The notes below the pieces were generated by a model. That model was not told where the DNA came from. It did not search any database and saw only the letters and a program-made list of their open reading frames with translations. Of a DNA stretch of 64,000 nucleotides, positions 42,138 through 53,249 are shown piece by piece (the stretch's first letter is position 1; each line of letters opens with the position of its first letter). The position numbers and the translations under genes are program-made. Source of the stretch: Bathynomus jamesi (lineage: Eukaryota > Arthropoda > Malacostraca > Isopoda > Cirolanidae); NCBI GenBank assembly GCA_023014485.1, contig JAJOZX010000941.1:530001-594000 (forward strand). Reading direction: 5' to 3'.

Positions 42138-43624
42138 TAGCGGATCGACAAGAAATAGACAGAAATCCTTTCCTTCCACGCTATCATCAAACAGTCTTGG
42201 AAGACACACGTGGACACGGATTCAGAACAATGAAAGAGTCTGTTTCTTCCCAAAAGGACGCGCTCACAAGGCGTCTTAAGATTTGGCGCGAAGTCCTACG
42301 TCACAGGAACTATGTATAAAAGCGAGCTTCCACTCACACTCTCTCTCACTCACTCACGCACACCGACACTCGCTTTCTACTTCGTCGAGCAGATCTCATC
42401 ACTTCAACCGCCCTCCGGCCTCTTGCCGGAGGCGCGGCCTGCTACTTCCTTCAAGGCCTACGTTTTATCATCAAGTGGGACCTTCTGCAGACCGTCTGCG
42501 GAGGCGGTCCTTCGAGGCCCAACCGGAATCGCTTCGGGCCTGCGGTTTGCGGGGTCGGCCTTCAAGTTTCTCTACATTCCTCGAGATATATTCAGCACCA
42601 CGGGCCTGCGCCTGCAAGATCATTGAAAGCCATCCTGTACCTCGAGAAGTGACATCACCTCAGGCCTCCGTACGAAGCCTACAACAAGCATCATCATCTC
42701 GAGAGGCTTAACGGACAACGACAACTCGAGTCTACGGTATAGGTCCCTCTTCAACAGAGTTTACATCGTCCTAAGATAAATACCTCCTATTCTAAGTACT
42801 CTTGCGAAGCCTACATTAAATACCGCCGAACGGTAGGCTATACTCCCAAAGTGTAATCAAGCGTTCCAACTGACTCTCGTTAATAACGCAGTAGGCCTGT
42901 CATCCAATTCACCGTAATTCCGCGTATCATCCGTTATGTTCAATTCATATTTATGTGATAACTAAATATTCTCTTGGCGTAATCACTTAACATCACATAA
43001 TGGTCTTATATATAAATGATATTTGTGTAATCATTGTCAAGCATTTCAATCCATTATTATTAGGCCGCATCAATTATTCTAGGTGCATCCATGCAATCAT
43101 TTAACCTACTTAATCAGTGTCACGTATTCTATTCAATGTACCAAACATGTGCATTCTTTATATCATTTACTGGGCCCATTCAATGTTCCATGTTGCATGC
43201 CATTTACATACCATCAACGAGTACATTACTTATTACGTGTCAATTAAGCTATCAACATTTCATCTTATTAGCTAAGTCTATGTCATAAGCATAACGTAAA
43301 ACTACCAATTAATTACTGTCAATTCTTTGTTATATCACAGTGAATAAATAACGGCTTTATTTTCATAATAAAATACAAAACTATAAGGTTTCTTTTATAA
43401 CCTTAACATTAATTTGCTTGGGTTTAATCCAAGCTGGTGACCCTCGCTGCCATTTCGGTCACTTCCAATAGTATGGTGGGCCTAATCAAATAACCACTTA
43501 TTCCAATCGGTGATACTGTATGACATCATAAATTATTAACCCAGCCTTTCATTAATAAGCAATCAGTCATTGCATACAATTAAATCATTATCACCTTAAA
43601 CGGCAAAAACTAGGTCCACTATAT
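42138..43624 (+). repeat. LTR copy B (~1.49 kb) with TATA box
   Basis: It begins TAGCGGATCGACAAG and ends GGTCCACTATA, then enters (TA)n. It is over 90 percent identical by eye to LTR A, with scattered small deletions. TATAAAAG is at 42315-42322 followed by CTCTCACTCACTCACGC. TGGTGACCCT is at 43435. The two copies lie 27 kb apart in the same orientation with unrelated sequence between, so they are separate solo LTRs rather than the ends of one element. Confidence 0.6.
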
Positions 43625-44333
43625 ATATATATATATATATATATACGGCTATACATTGCATCTCAGAGGTATAGTGGTTGGTGGAGGAGCGAGAAACATC
43701 TGTTTTATTTTTAATAAGATCCCAGTAAAGGCCAAATTGAATAAAATAAATAGTCAAGCTTCACAATTATTTATTTCATTGTAAATTGTAAAACCAATGT
43801 ATTTATTTTACTATTAGTAAAGGTAAATAATTTTTTGACGGGGAGGTTATAATATCAGCGTTTGACATTCAATTTGAATCTTAAACAACAAGTTAGGCTA
43901 GGATAGGCAACGTTAGGTTAGGTTATATTATGTCTCGAGAGAGAGAGAGAGGTTCTGTTTGGAAAATAATCCATATTGTTTCGTCAATATTTATGGAGCT
44001 ATTTGCGCATTTGCTTAATACATCGCAGGATGACTAAATTAGAAATAACTGAAGCTTGAAAATGTCGCAAATTAACGTACTTAAAATTTTCGTCCGAGAC
44101 GAAGCACTGAAACATTTTTATTCATTCCGACGGGCATTTCCTATGATAATAATCAGTGCATGATAGGACTCTTAATTGCACGCAAAACCCGCACGCATTT
44201 ACGAACATGATCTTTCGAAACACTGGAGGCATTTGTGTTAATGAATTTGATCTCATTTTTATGAGGGATTTAGTGACATTGGGGATTAAAACTGGAAATT
44301 TGGGAAGGTCTTATCGGTTTATGGTATCGAGAA

Positions 44334-44378
<45 letters not shown>

Positions 44379-44520
44379 GCTTCTACGTTCACGTAAAATA
44401 ATTTTAAAAAAATTGTGGGAGGGAACTCAACTCATTAACCGTTGGTGATAGAAATACAATTCAATCGCAGAAAAGACCCAAGTTTATTATTCACATTTTA
44501 AATTCGATATTATCTATCAC
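43625..44520. other. Unassigned sequence with (TA)n and (GA)n
   Basis: (TA)n occurs at 43620-43645 and 44337-44375, and (GA)n at 43937-43950. A TTAGG-type block lies at 43890-43930 (GTTAGGTTAGGTTATATTA). The frame 44156-44401 runs into a TA repeat and has no recognisable motif. Confidence 0.4.
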
Positions 44521-44695
44521 TTTCTGCCAAACTGAGAGTTTCACTGATTGTAAAAAACGTAAACAATTTTTATTTTTAATGAATAAAACTTTAACAGGCG
44601 TGTATATATATATATATACACATTAACATCAACTTGTTAATTAACTCATGACGAGAGTTTTACATTCCAATTTTCAGAACGAAGTTTAATATAAT

Positions 44696-44749
<54 letters not shown>

Positions 44750-45437
44750 ATATATATGTATATATATATTTACAGTAAATACGTGATGAAGTACAATAGC
44801 ACTTGTTAGTCCCTCTTCACATTTAGGTCAAGCTGGTGCCCTGCCACTAGGCATGGTTTGGTTGAGTCGTTCCTCCACTTTGGTTCGAGACCAAGTGATG
44901 GTAGACGACGTGTAAATTACTCTTCCTTTTAAACGGTGGAGGGAGAAATGATGGAGGGAATTGTTTCTGCTTATATAGTTGCGCACTTTTTGTACTAATT
45001 TCTGCAGTGTTTTCAGATTTTTACAGATAATTGTGATTTTTACCAGTGAAATCATATTAAAATCATTAACATTAAAATTATATTATTTTTTTTATACACG
45101 AAGGAGGGGCCAAGGGTGAATACCGCAAAACGCCCCTCCCCCAGATAAAAAAAAGAAGAGATTCAAAATAAAGGTCGAGAGTTATCATTCCAAAGCCTCA
45201 TACCCGCCGTAGTGCAGGTTTTTCTTTTGTTGAAGAGATTGACTTCCTCCTCCTTTTGTAATTTTTTTAACCCTCATTATCTGCCTTTTCACATTTTTCT
45301 CTTCATTTCATCCTTGGCCTTCATTCTTCATTACTTAATTTTCCATCATTCTCAGTTTTATGAAATTTAAATTTTAGATTTCACTGATGAATTTGTCTCA
45401 ATCCATCAAACACGTAGTTATGCCCCATTTGGAATAT

Positions 45438-45480
<43 letters not shown>

Positions 45481-46872
45481 CAGTGCCCGCGAAAAGTATC
45501 CGATCACTCAAGAAAATACAATATTTTCCCTTGATATTCAGAGACACGTAATTCACTTTCTATTTGTTCTAGCGACATCTGGTAACTTTGAGGTTGCTCG
45601 CTGATATGAGAGCTATCCAACGCATTCTCAAATTAGTGTTCTGGTAGCCTTCGTTGCGGGTGGCTGTGTCTCAAATTTGTCAGATTTCACTCTTTGTGTA
45701 AATTTCTTGATTTTTTTTTTTTTTTACAGAAAGTGGTGTAAATAAAATTTATATATAATGTGTGCTAAAAAACAACTTAAGAGTGATTGTCGAGGTGCTA
45801 TTGTTGCTTTGCATGCATGTGGGAAATCACAGAGACAGATAGCTAAGGAATTAAACATATCCCAAAGTACCGTTAATTTATGGGTTTCACGGGCTAAGAA
45901 CAATGGTGGCCTAACCACGCCAGTCCCTAAAAAACGATCTGGCAGACCGAGAAAAACAAATTCGCGAACAGACAAACTTATGAAACGTTTAGTATTGAAA
46001 AACCCAACAATAACTGCGAAAGAAATAAAATTTAATATGAATAATTTGTTATCTGGTGTTTCTGAACGAACTATCCAGGAGCGGCTCCAAAAAGAACTCG
46101 GATTACCATCTCGCCATGCTGCTAAGAAACCGTTCATTAATGAAAAAATGCGTAAAAAACGTGTCGCATTTTGTAAAAAATACATTCATTGGACTGTTGA
46201 TGACTGGAAGAAGGTTTTATTTAGCGATGAGTCGACATTTTTGACATTCAGAAGTTGTCCAAAAAAGGTTCGCCGGCCTATTGGCTCAAATAGGATGGAC
46301 CCTAAATACACCCTAAAGACAATGAAACACCCTCCAAGTGTGATGGTTTGGGGTTGTTTCGGTTACTATGGGCGTGGAAACTTATATTTTCTTCCGAAGA
46401 ACACAACTATGAATGGTGCACGGTATTTAGCAATGCTACAGGATAAACTTCCAATGGCAATGGCAATCCAAAGGACAAAAACACATGCATGATGGTGCAC
46501 CATGTCACAGGGCCAAAATAGTGACAAAATGGATTACTGACAATAAATTTGATATTTTGGATTGGCCTGGTAATAGTCCAGATCTCAATCCGATAGAAAA
46601 TCTGTGGCTAATAATAAAAAATAAGGTTGAATGCCACGACACTGGCTCAGTCGAAAAATTACAAGAGGCCATCAAAAAGGTATGGTGCAAGGAAATATCA
46701 GTGGAAGTTTGTCAAAACTTGATTAAATCCATGCCAAAACGTCTAGAACAAGTCATCCAAACCAAAGGACAGATGACAAAATACTAATATAAGGTTAGTA
46801 TACATTTAAACATTGTTTTTTATGTAAAAAATACAAATTTCAAGGGTGATCGGATACTTTTCGCGGGCACTG
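45481..46872 (+). mobile_element. Tc1-type transposon, 1392 bp, DD34E
   Basis: Perfect terminal inverted repeats of at least 27 bp begin CAGTGCCCGCGAAAAGTATC and end GATACTTTTCGCGGGCACTG. TA lies at both flanks within (TA)n. It holds one transposase gene. Perfect TIRs and a single frameshift indicate a recent insertion. The matching site in the left arm of the inverted duplication is empty, so it arrived after the duplication. Confidence 0.95.
45758..46787 (+). pseudogene. Tc1-type transposase with one frameshift
   Basis: The first frame (45758-46492) has an N-terminal helix-turn-helix region (SQRQIAKELNISQSTVNLW), a GRPRKT hook and a second DNA-binding segment. The first catalytic aspartate is in FSDESTFLTF, and SVMVWGCFGYYG follows. 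The second frame (46485-46787) has HDGAPCHRAK with the second aspartate and WPGNSPDLNPIENLW with the catalytic glutamate, 34 residues later. The protein ends QTKGQMTKY. The two frames overlap by a few bases at 46485-46492, where RTKTHA replaces the expected link, so a one-base deletion is enough to explain the break. The usual length for the family (about 340 residues) fits the joined span. Confidence 0.93.
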
Positions 46873-47261
46873 TATATATATATATATGAATGTGTGATGT
46901 TAATTAAACCGAAGCTAGGGCTTCTGCTATTTATATAAAATTTAACCAAACCTCGAGGAACAGACAGTGGATGCCCATTACAACGAAAAGAAGTGTTATT
47001 GTTACAATTTTTTGTAAAACTCTTACGGCATGTCTTAATTTTTTTCATAAAACATCGGATGCGCTATTTAGAATAGAGCATTTTTTCTTTTTTTTTCTTT
47101 AATAATAATAATCTATGGGAAACAAAGTTTTGTGCCAGAGAGAGTTGAAATAAATGTTGCCATTACCTCGAGTGCGAGAGGGTTAACATCATAAATCACC
47201 TCTGGACGCGAAAGCACTAAGCGATTCCTAGGCCATTTACTGTAAATACATAACAGATTGT

Positions 47262-47350
47262 GTGAACTTTCATTTCGTCATAGTGTGATGGACCGCCCGC
47301 GACTTCTATTCAGGAGTTCTGGGGTTCGAATCCTGGTGGGGCGTCAGTTT
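47262..47350 (+). repeat. tRNA-derived SINE-like block in the right arm
   Basis: ATAGTGTGATGGACCGCC followed by TCTGGGGTTCGAATCCTGG gives A- and B-box-like segments about 35 bases apart. It is the inverted partner of 9966-10070. The B box is closer to consensus than the A box. Confidence 0.5.
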
Positions 47351-47370
47351 CATACAAAAACCGCGAGTGC

Positions 47371-47374
<4 letters not shown>

Positions 47375-47431
<57 letters not shown>

Positions 47432-47662
47432 TTTTGTACTAATTAGTAATCTTTGTAGTAATGATAAATGTTATTTTCACAAGACGTTTACATCGATCTC
47501 GATAAAATGTATTTTTCCGTTCTCAAAAATATTTCGCAGGAGCTTGGAAGATAATTTAACCTAATTACCCATGAATTGACCTCATAGTTGTAAAGTTTTT
47601 ATGGCATGTGTCAGATGTCACCATTCGTGGAGAGACGTGAAATGCTTTGTTTTTTGATCTTG

Positions 47663-47723
<61 letters not shown>

Positions 47724-47977
47724 GAGAGATAGTTGAGGTTGGAATGTGACCTTTACCAGCGAAATACGTTTAGGGTGCTTCTAAGAACTACAATTCGCGT
47801 ATGATTGAGAAAAATGCTGCCTATGGTTTATGGTACATTGAAAGTGAATGATATTTGAGCAGCTAGAATAGATAAAAACATAGCTGAACTGAGGTGCTAA
47901 GTACGCTAATAAAGAAATAAAAACAACAGATGTTTCAGATTTTATTTTTAAACGTGAACGAAGATAAATATAACTGG

Positions 47978-48035
<58 letters not shown>
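47375..48035. other. Microsatellite-rich spacer, no gene seen
   Basis: It includes (TG)n at 47394-47429, a long (GA)n at 47667-47730 and (TA)n at 47979-48036. The sequence between is AT-rich without recognisable motifs. Confidence 0.5.
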
Positions 48036-48039
<4 letters not shown>

Positions 48040-49100
48040 ACACACAGACCGTGCATGGAACAAGGAACTCTTCTGGGATAATTAAATCCACTATAGTCCG
48101 AATAAGTAATGGTAAATGACAAATACCATAGTTTTTCTTTTTCATGATGCAAGCCCGACGTGGGCAACGGGTCTCTCGCAGAGAGGTCCCATAAATATAG
48201 CTTCCCTCACCAGCTATCTGCAAAGCAGACAGGATCCAGCTTTGGGACATGGATCTAGGGTTTAAAGCAGCCTAGCCCCACTACATTTAGAACCTCAATA
48301 TAAGTAAAAGACTCGTTGCATTCACGTCGGATTGAATAAATCAAAGAAAAAGGGGTAACTATTATATTATGTAGTGGGGCTAGGCTGCTTTAAACCCTAG
48401 ATCCATGTCCCAAAGCTGGATCCTGTCTGCTTTGCAGAGAGCTGATGAGGGAAGCTATATTTATGGGACCTCTTTGCGAGAGACCCGTTGCCCACGTCGG
48501 GCTTGCATCATGAAAAAGAAAAACTATGGTATTTGTCATTTACCATTACTTATTCGGACTATAGTGGATTTAATTATCCCAGAAGAGTTCCTTGTTCCAT
48601 GCACGGTCTGTGTGTATCATAAAAAACTCAGGGAACCATTCTGAGTTCATTCCCATCATGAAACGGACATGTTATGTGCCTTGAAAAGTGGACGCTCAAT
48701 TCTGCCAGTTGAGGTTTAAGTTTTGGTTTTGGCTAAAAATATAATAGTTACCCCTTTTTCTTTGATTTATTCAATCCGACGTGAATGCAACGAGTCTTTT
48801 ACTTATATTGAGGTTCTAAATGTAGTGGGGCTAGGCTGCTTTAAACCCTAGATCCATGTCCCAAAGCTGGATCCTGTCTGCTTTGCAGATAGCTGGTGAT
48901 GGAAGCTATATTTATGGGACCTCTTTGCGAGAGACCCGTTGCCCACGTCGGGCTTGCATCATGAAAAAGAAAAACTATGGTATTTGTCATTTACCATTAC
49001 TTATTCGGACTATAGTGGATTTAATTATCCCAGAAGAGTTCCTTGTTCCATGCACGGTCTGTGTGTATCATAAAAAACTCAGGGAACCATTCTGAGTGCA
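48036..49100. repeat. Three copies of a ~275-bp unit of unknown nature, one inverted
   Basis: The unit is at 48036-48285 (minus), 48371-48650 (plus) and 48822-49100 (plus). It begins GTAGTGGGGCTAGGCTGC and contains ATGTCCCAAAGCTGGATCC, GAGACCCGTTGCCCACGTCG, CATGAAAAAGAAAAAC and, in the two plus copies, a terminal CTCAGGGAACCATTCTGAG hairpin. A linker (48286-48362) between minus and plus units is itself repeated in reverse complement before the third unit (48737-48821). Both plus copies keep an open frame of 79 codons (48405-48644, 48856-49095) with only three residue differences (MSQSWILSALQ...KKLREPF). I do not recognise the protein or an RNA family. Confidence 0.8.
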
Positions 49101-49874
49101 TTTCCATACATATATATATATATATGTGTATATATTAGTGGTGGACCGGATGTCAGTTTTTCAACATCTGCGGATGCGGATTTTTTATTTCAATATCCGC
49201 GGATGCGGATATTTAGTTGATCTATCAATATAATATAGGATTATGAATATATGACAATTTTTCAAATTTCATGATATTACTATTATGGCAGGCAATGCAT
49301 AAGAATTGAAATTAATATTAATGTTTTCATTATGATAAAAATAATAACTTTCTCAAGAGTTTCAGCCACAGAAAATTCAATGAAACAAGTTTCATTCAAT
49401 TTTCTGTGTTACCAGGTATTCATATTTTCAGGTTTATATATTTGTTTGTTCAATTAATACTTTACATGAAATGTGCATGACTGGGCCTTATAAGCTACTT
49501 TATAAGCTAATTTAATTGTAAATTGCATAATTTATTGGAGGTAATATCCGCATAACATCCCCAGTCAGAATTGCGGATGCGGATGTTAAAAATGACGCGG
49601 ATATCCGGTCTACCACTAATATATATATATGAGAAAAGTTCAGGATGGAAATCCGTTTATAACCCTGCAATTAATTTTTTTTTTGTAGAAAGACAAGAAA
49701 ACCAACATAAACAACATGTATATATGAGAGAAACGTGGAAAGATGTTTACACGAATTTCTAGATGAACTTTTTTCCGGAAATTTACATATATAGGCTTGC
49801 CTTTGCTTCCCGTTCGAATTGTTCATTTTGGTGAATCTTTACACTCCACCTTAGACCTACTTTTAAACGGGGAA

Positions 49875-49926
<52 letters not shown>
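49101..49926. other. AT-rich spacer and SINE-tail block
   Basis: A palindromic ATATCCGCGGATGCGGAT region lies at 49150-49215, with a related GCGGATGCGGATGTT block at 49575. The two face each other about 420 bp apart, and TATATTAGTGGTGGACCGGATG (49131) is mirrored by ATCCGGTCTACCACTAATATATA (49592), so this is a MITE-like element of about 480 bp. At 49725-49880 a block with AACGTGGAAAGATGTTTACAC and CTCCACCTTAGACCTAC is repeated at 52678-52830. Confidence 0.55.
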
Positions 49927-49927
<1 letters not shown>

Positions 49928-52649
49928 GGTGGTCCAAATTTAGGGTGAAAATTTGAAATTTATCTGAACCTAGCGACCACATGGTGCCCTCTTTGCACTG
50001 CATGTACAATAACTTTGTTTAAAATTTGAAGAGAATTGGATGATGTTTAGGGGTCCCGCAAAACATTTAGTTATTTTAGTCTCAAAATCATTCTAGCAAA
50101 ACAGTCAATTTCCTTTAATTCTTTGAAAAGTATTAGTTGTAGCCTATATCTTTCTATAGTTTCGCTTATGAGACCTAATTTCTGTTTTTTTGTGTCCAAG
50201 GTAGTGTTTTTGATTGGATAATGGATATGGTGACACGAAGTGGGCCAACTTTTTGGCTTGTTCTCCACCCAGACCCAGATATCATCGGTGCTCGATTGCC
50301 TTCCAGAGGCCAAGTGCTTAGGAAATATTACTTCCATCACTCTGTCATGAAGCAAACGAAAACAGATGCTGCAAAAGCATCTATTCAAACAGTGCTAGAG
50401 ATATGGGAAAAGGCTAAAATTCCAACTTTTGTAAATGATTGATGAGTACGACAAGCTCAAGAAAAACCGCAATCGAGACTCCGAGACCTGTCGTCCTCAA
50501 GAGGGAATATTCCGGGACTAGCTCGAGGATCTCTTTGATGTGGCTCACAAGGATGCGATGATTATCATGTCAAATGAAGAGGATAAGGCCTTCCTGGTGA
50601 GCCAAAGGGAAGATCGAACTTCATCCTCCATGACCGGGATCGATGTTATTCACACGAAAGTCAGCGCGGAAAAGAGGAAACGAGAGGAGGTGATTAAGCA
50701 ACAGAAGGAGAGAAGTGAAAAGGAGAAGAAGGCGTTATTTGAAGTCTCTGATTCCTCGCAGATGGCACTGCCTTCCTCCTCAGAAACAGATACAGAAGAG
50801 AATGACGCCGAGTTTACGCTCAAAGATGGCAGGTCACTACAACGAAGAAGGAGAATCGACGTGTTCTGCTCAGCCCAAAAGTAACTGCAGCCATGGATCG
50901 GTTCAACATCTCCGACAGGGCCGCGAAGGGCCTTTCGGGAGCCCTGGCAAAGGCATCGGGGCAGAACCTGAAGAAGATGACGCTCTCACGAAGTTCAATT
51001 CGACGACACAGGATGGCCAGTAGGGAAGCATTCGCAAAGACAAATAAGAACCTGAACTTCCCTCCCAAAACCCCACTCCTCCTCCACTGGGATTCGAAGC
51101 TTCTTCCTGATGTGTCCAAGTCCGAGAAGCTTGACAGAATTGCCATCCTGGTCACAGGAGGCAACCGAGAGATCCTTCTCTGGGTCCCCAAGATTGGCAG
51201 CAGCACAGGCGTGAACCAGTCGAACACTTGCATCACTGCTCTTCAGGAGTGGAACCTCATGGATCATGTGCAAGGCTTGGTGTTCGACACCACAGCCTCA
51301 AACACTGGTCTGTCCGAGGGAGCTTGCACGAAGATACAGGCTGCCATCAACCGGGAGATTATTTGGATCGCTTGCCGTCACCATATCCTAGGAGTTGTTC
51401 TCGCTGATGTCTTGAAGAAGGAGTACGGACCATCCAGCGGCCCCAATATCCCCTTGTTCATGCGGTTCCAAGAGCAGTGGAGATTCATTGATGGAACCCG
51501 CTGCAAACCAGCAACGCACGATGAGAATATCGTGGAAGAATTCTCTTGTCCCCTGGCAGGATTCAAAGAAAGGGCGCTGAAGGACCTGAAAGTGGCAATT
51601 GAGTCAAAGGCTCACCTCAGGGACGATTACAAGGAACTCCTTGTCCTGCCATACACCTTCTTGGGGGAAATTCCAGAGGGAGGTATGAAGATTAGGGCAC
51701 CTGGGGCCTTCCTCCAAGCCAAATGGATGGCAAAGGCCATTTATGCTCTTAAGATCTTCCTCTTCAGAGAGCAGTTCACCCTCACTGCTCACGAAATGTG
51801 TGCGGTGCGGAATCTCAGCCTCTTCATTTCTCTGTTCTACACCAGGTACTGGCATCAAGCAACGATCGCATCATATTCCCTCAAAAATTACTTGGATTTC
51901 ATGAAGGATCTTGAGAGCGGAATTCCGAATCGTCAGCTGGCGAACACTGCCCTCACAGCCTTCAAACGCCACCTATGGTATGTGTCCGAGGAATTGGTCG
52001 GTCTTGCATTCTTTGATGACTGGATTGGAGAAGAGGAGAAAGTTGCAATGGTGGAAAATCTCAAGAGAGAGCGGAAAGGACTGAAGATAATTCATGGCAA
52101 GAGATTCTCTCCTCAAACACCGCTTCCTGACTTCGTGACTGCCAAGACCAAGAACATCTTTGACCTCATTCTCCCGAATGGTCGTCAGGAGTCGGAGTCC
52201 TTCCTCGCCAAGCCACCTTCTTCTTAGAACAAAGATGAAACCTACCAACAATTCCTGGCCTCCGTCGCTTCACTGAAGGTTGTGAACGACATCGCCGAAA
52301 GGGGTATTGCTCTGATCACACAATTCAACTCATCCATCACCAAGAATGAGACACAGAAGCAGTACCTCCTGAAAGTTGTAGCTCAGCACAGGAAGGATAT
52401 TCCCTCCATGTCAAAAGCTGTTTTCCTGAAATAAACTTAGAATCTACAATGATGCCTTTCCTTTTCTGTGAACTTATTTGAGATAATTGTGTCAATTTTT
52501 TTGTTATGACCAGGAAGTTGAAGTTTTGCGGGACCCCTGAGTATTGAGATAAGAAACTGAAGTTTTGCCTGAAGACATTTTTGGGGTAAAGGTATTAGGG
52601 TGACATATGTCTAAATTAAAATTCCAAATTTTAATTTTTTGGACCACCC
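49927..52649 (+). mobile_element. Unassigned DNA transposon, full-length copy (~2.7 kb)
   Basis: Left end (A)GGTGGTCC at 49927, right end GGACCACCC at 52641-52649, with TA at 49925-49926 and 52650-52651 inside (TA)n. A perfect 15-bp subterminal inverted repeat, GGGGTCCCGCAAAAC (50050-50064) and its complement (52523-52537), lies about 120 bp in from each end. The 933-bp element at 5395-6327 has the same ends, and its subterminal blocks sit at the same distance. The interior is one transposase-like gene. I cannot place it in a named superfamily: the CRHH motif inside a DDE-type core recalls hAT and its relatives, but the TA flanks do not fit the 8-bp duplications of hAT. Confidence 0.75.
50221..52433 (+). 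pseudogene. Putative DDE-type transposase of the unassigned family
   Basis: Successive frames run 50221-50442, about 50440-50883, 50893-52227 and 52228-52433, interrupted by frameshifts near 50440 and 50880 and stops near 50519 and 52226. The N-terminal part is basic and charged, with a coiled-coil-like KQQKERSEKEKK. The core frame (444 codons) shows LLLHWDSKLL (Asp 67), GLVFDTTASNTG (Asp 132) and WIACRHHIL (Cys161-His164). This spacing and context fit an RNase H-like fold with a CxxH insertion; a catalytic glutamate probably lies further on but I cannot fix it. The C-terminal part, LWYVSEELVGLAFFDDW and KVVNDIAERGIALI, is shared with the relics at 1-342 and 5727-6135. Hundreds of uncharacterised arthropod and cnidarian proteins look like this to me, but I cannot verify that here. 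Confidence 0.65.
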
Positions 52650-52677
52650 TAATATATATACAGTATATATATGAGAG

Positions 52678-52990
52678 AGAAACGTGGAAAGATGTTTACA
52701 CGAATTTTTAGATGAACCTTTTTCCATAAATGTACATATATAGGTACACCTTTGCTTTCCGTCCGAATTGTTCATTCTGGTGAAGCTTTACACTCCACCT
52801 TAGAGCTACTTTTAAACGGCGAAGCGTGTATATATGAGAGAGAGAGAGAGAAACAAACAGTTAAACAACATGATCGAGTGTTGCAATAACGGGATCCTGC
52901 CCCTACGAACCGTGGAAGGATGTTTACACTCCACCTTAGACCTATGGTTTAACGCAGATCATTAAGGCACCCTGGAGATTTAATCCAGCC
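52678..52990. repeat. SINE-related block (direct copy of 49725-49880)
   Basis: AACGTGGAAAGATGTTTACACG, TTCCGTCCGAATTG and CTCCACCTTAGAGCTAC repeat the block left of the transposon. A shorter third copy lies near 52910-52950. The CCACCTTAGACCTA core is the 3' domain of the SINEs at 61.5-62.2 kb in the opposite orientation. Confidence 0.6.
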
Positions 52991-52999
52991 GTTTAAAAT

Positions 53000-53245
53000 G
53001 ATTAAAGGGTTTGATAATGTCGATGCCAAATAAAATATTTCGCCCTCAGGAATGCAGATAGAACTCGCGGTAATGGTTCCAAAGTAGTGGGTAAACATTT
53101 TAATTCTAATGAAGCTAAACATTTTTTCTTAAATCGTACAGTTAATTTGTAGAATGAATTGCTAGGCAGCGGAGTTCAAAGTAATTCGATCAAATCCTTT
53201 TAAAAGAAAGTAGGTGCTTATCTTGCCTTAAACCCTCAGTTAGAA
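53000..53245 (+). pseudogene. LINE ORF2 C-terminal relic (another CR1-like family)
   Basis: On the plus strand, after one frame change, FALRNADRTRGNGSK, then FFLNRTVNL-stop-NELLGSGV, then NSIKSF and YLALNPQ follow the same order as the C-terminal domain of the F1/F2 LINEs (NPTRNNG, WNRLPSEVV, VDQFKKRLD). Stops replace the conserved tryptophan and a lysine. No other LINE domain is nearby. Confidence 0.55.
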
Positions 53246-53249
53246 TTAT

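Larger units (their letters stand above)
44525..47365. repeat. Right arm of the large inverted duplication (partner 9960-11335)
   Basis: This is the reverse complement of the left arm, from TGAGAGTTTCACTGATTGTA (44525) to the tRNA-like block and (TA)n/(TG)n at 47365. It is interrupted by the Tc1-type element 45481-46872 at the position of the left arm's (TA)n tract (10448-10488). Outside the insertion the arms differ mainly by small indels and microsatellite length. Confidence 0.85.

Noticed and set aside
41520..42140. 206-codon frame on the plus strand and 162-codon frame on the minus strand
   Set aside because: Both cross a 141-bp tandem duplication, are low in complexity and have no recognised domain; open frames in both strands of GC-richer sequence are expected.
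43091..43288. 65-codon frame on the plus strand
   Set aside because: It lies inside LTR copy B, is not preserved in copy A and has no motif.
14553..43624. LTRs A and B as the two ends of one 29-kb retrotransposon
   Set aside because: The sequence between consists of unrelated elements, mainly the LINE array on the opposite strand, with no gag or pol.
45724..46185. 153-codon frame on the minus strand
   Set aside because: It is antisense to the Tc1 transposase gene, which has clear catalytic motifs.
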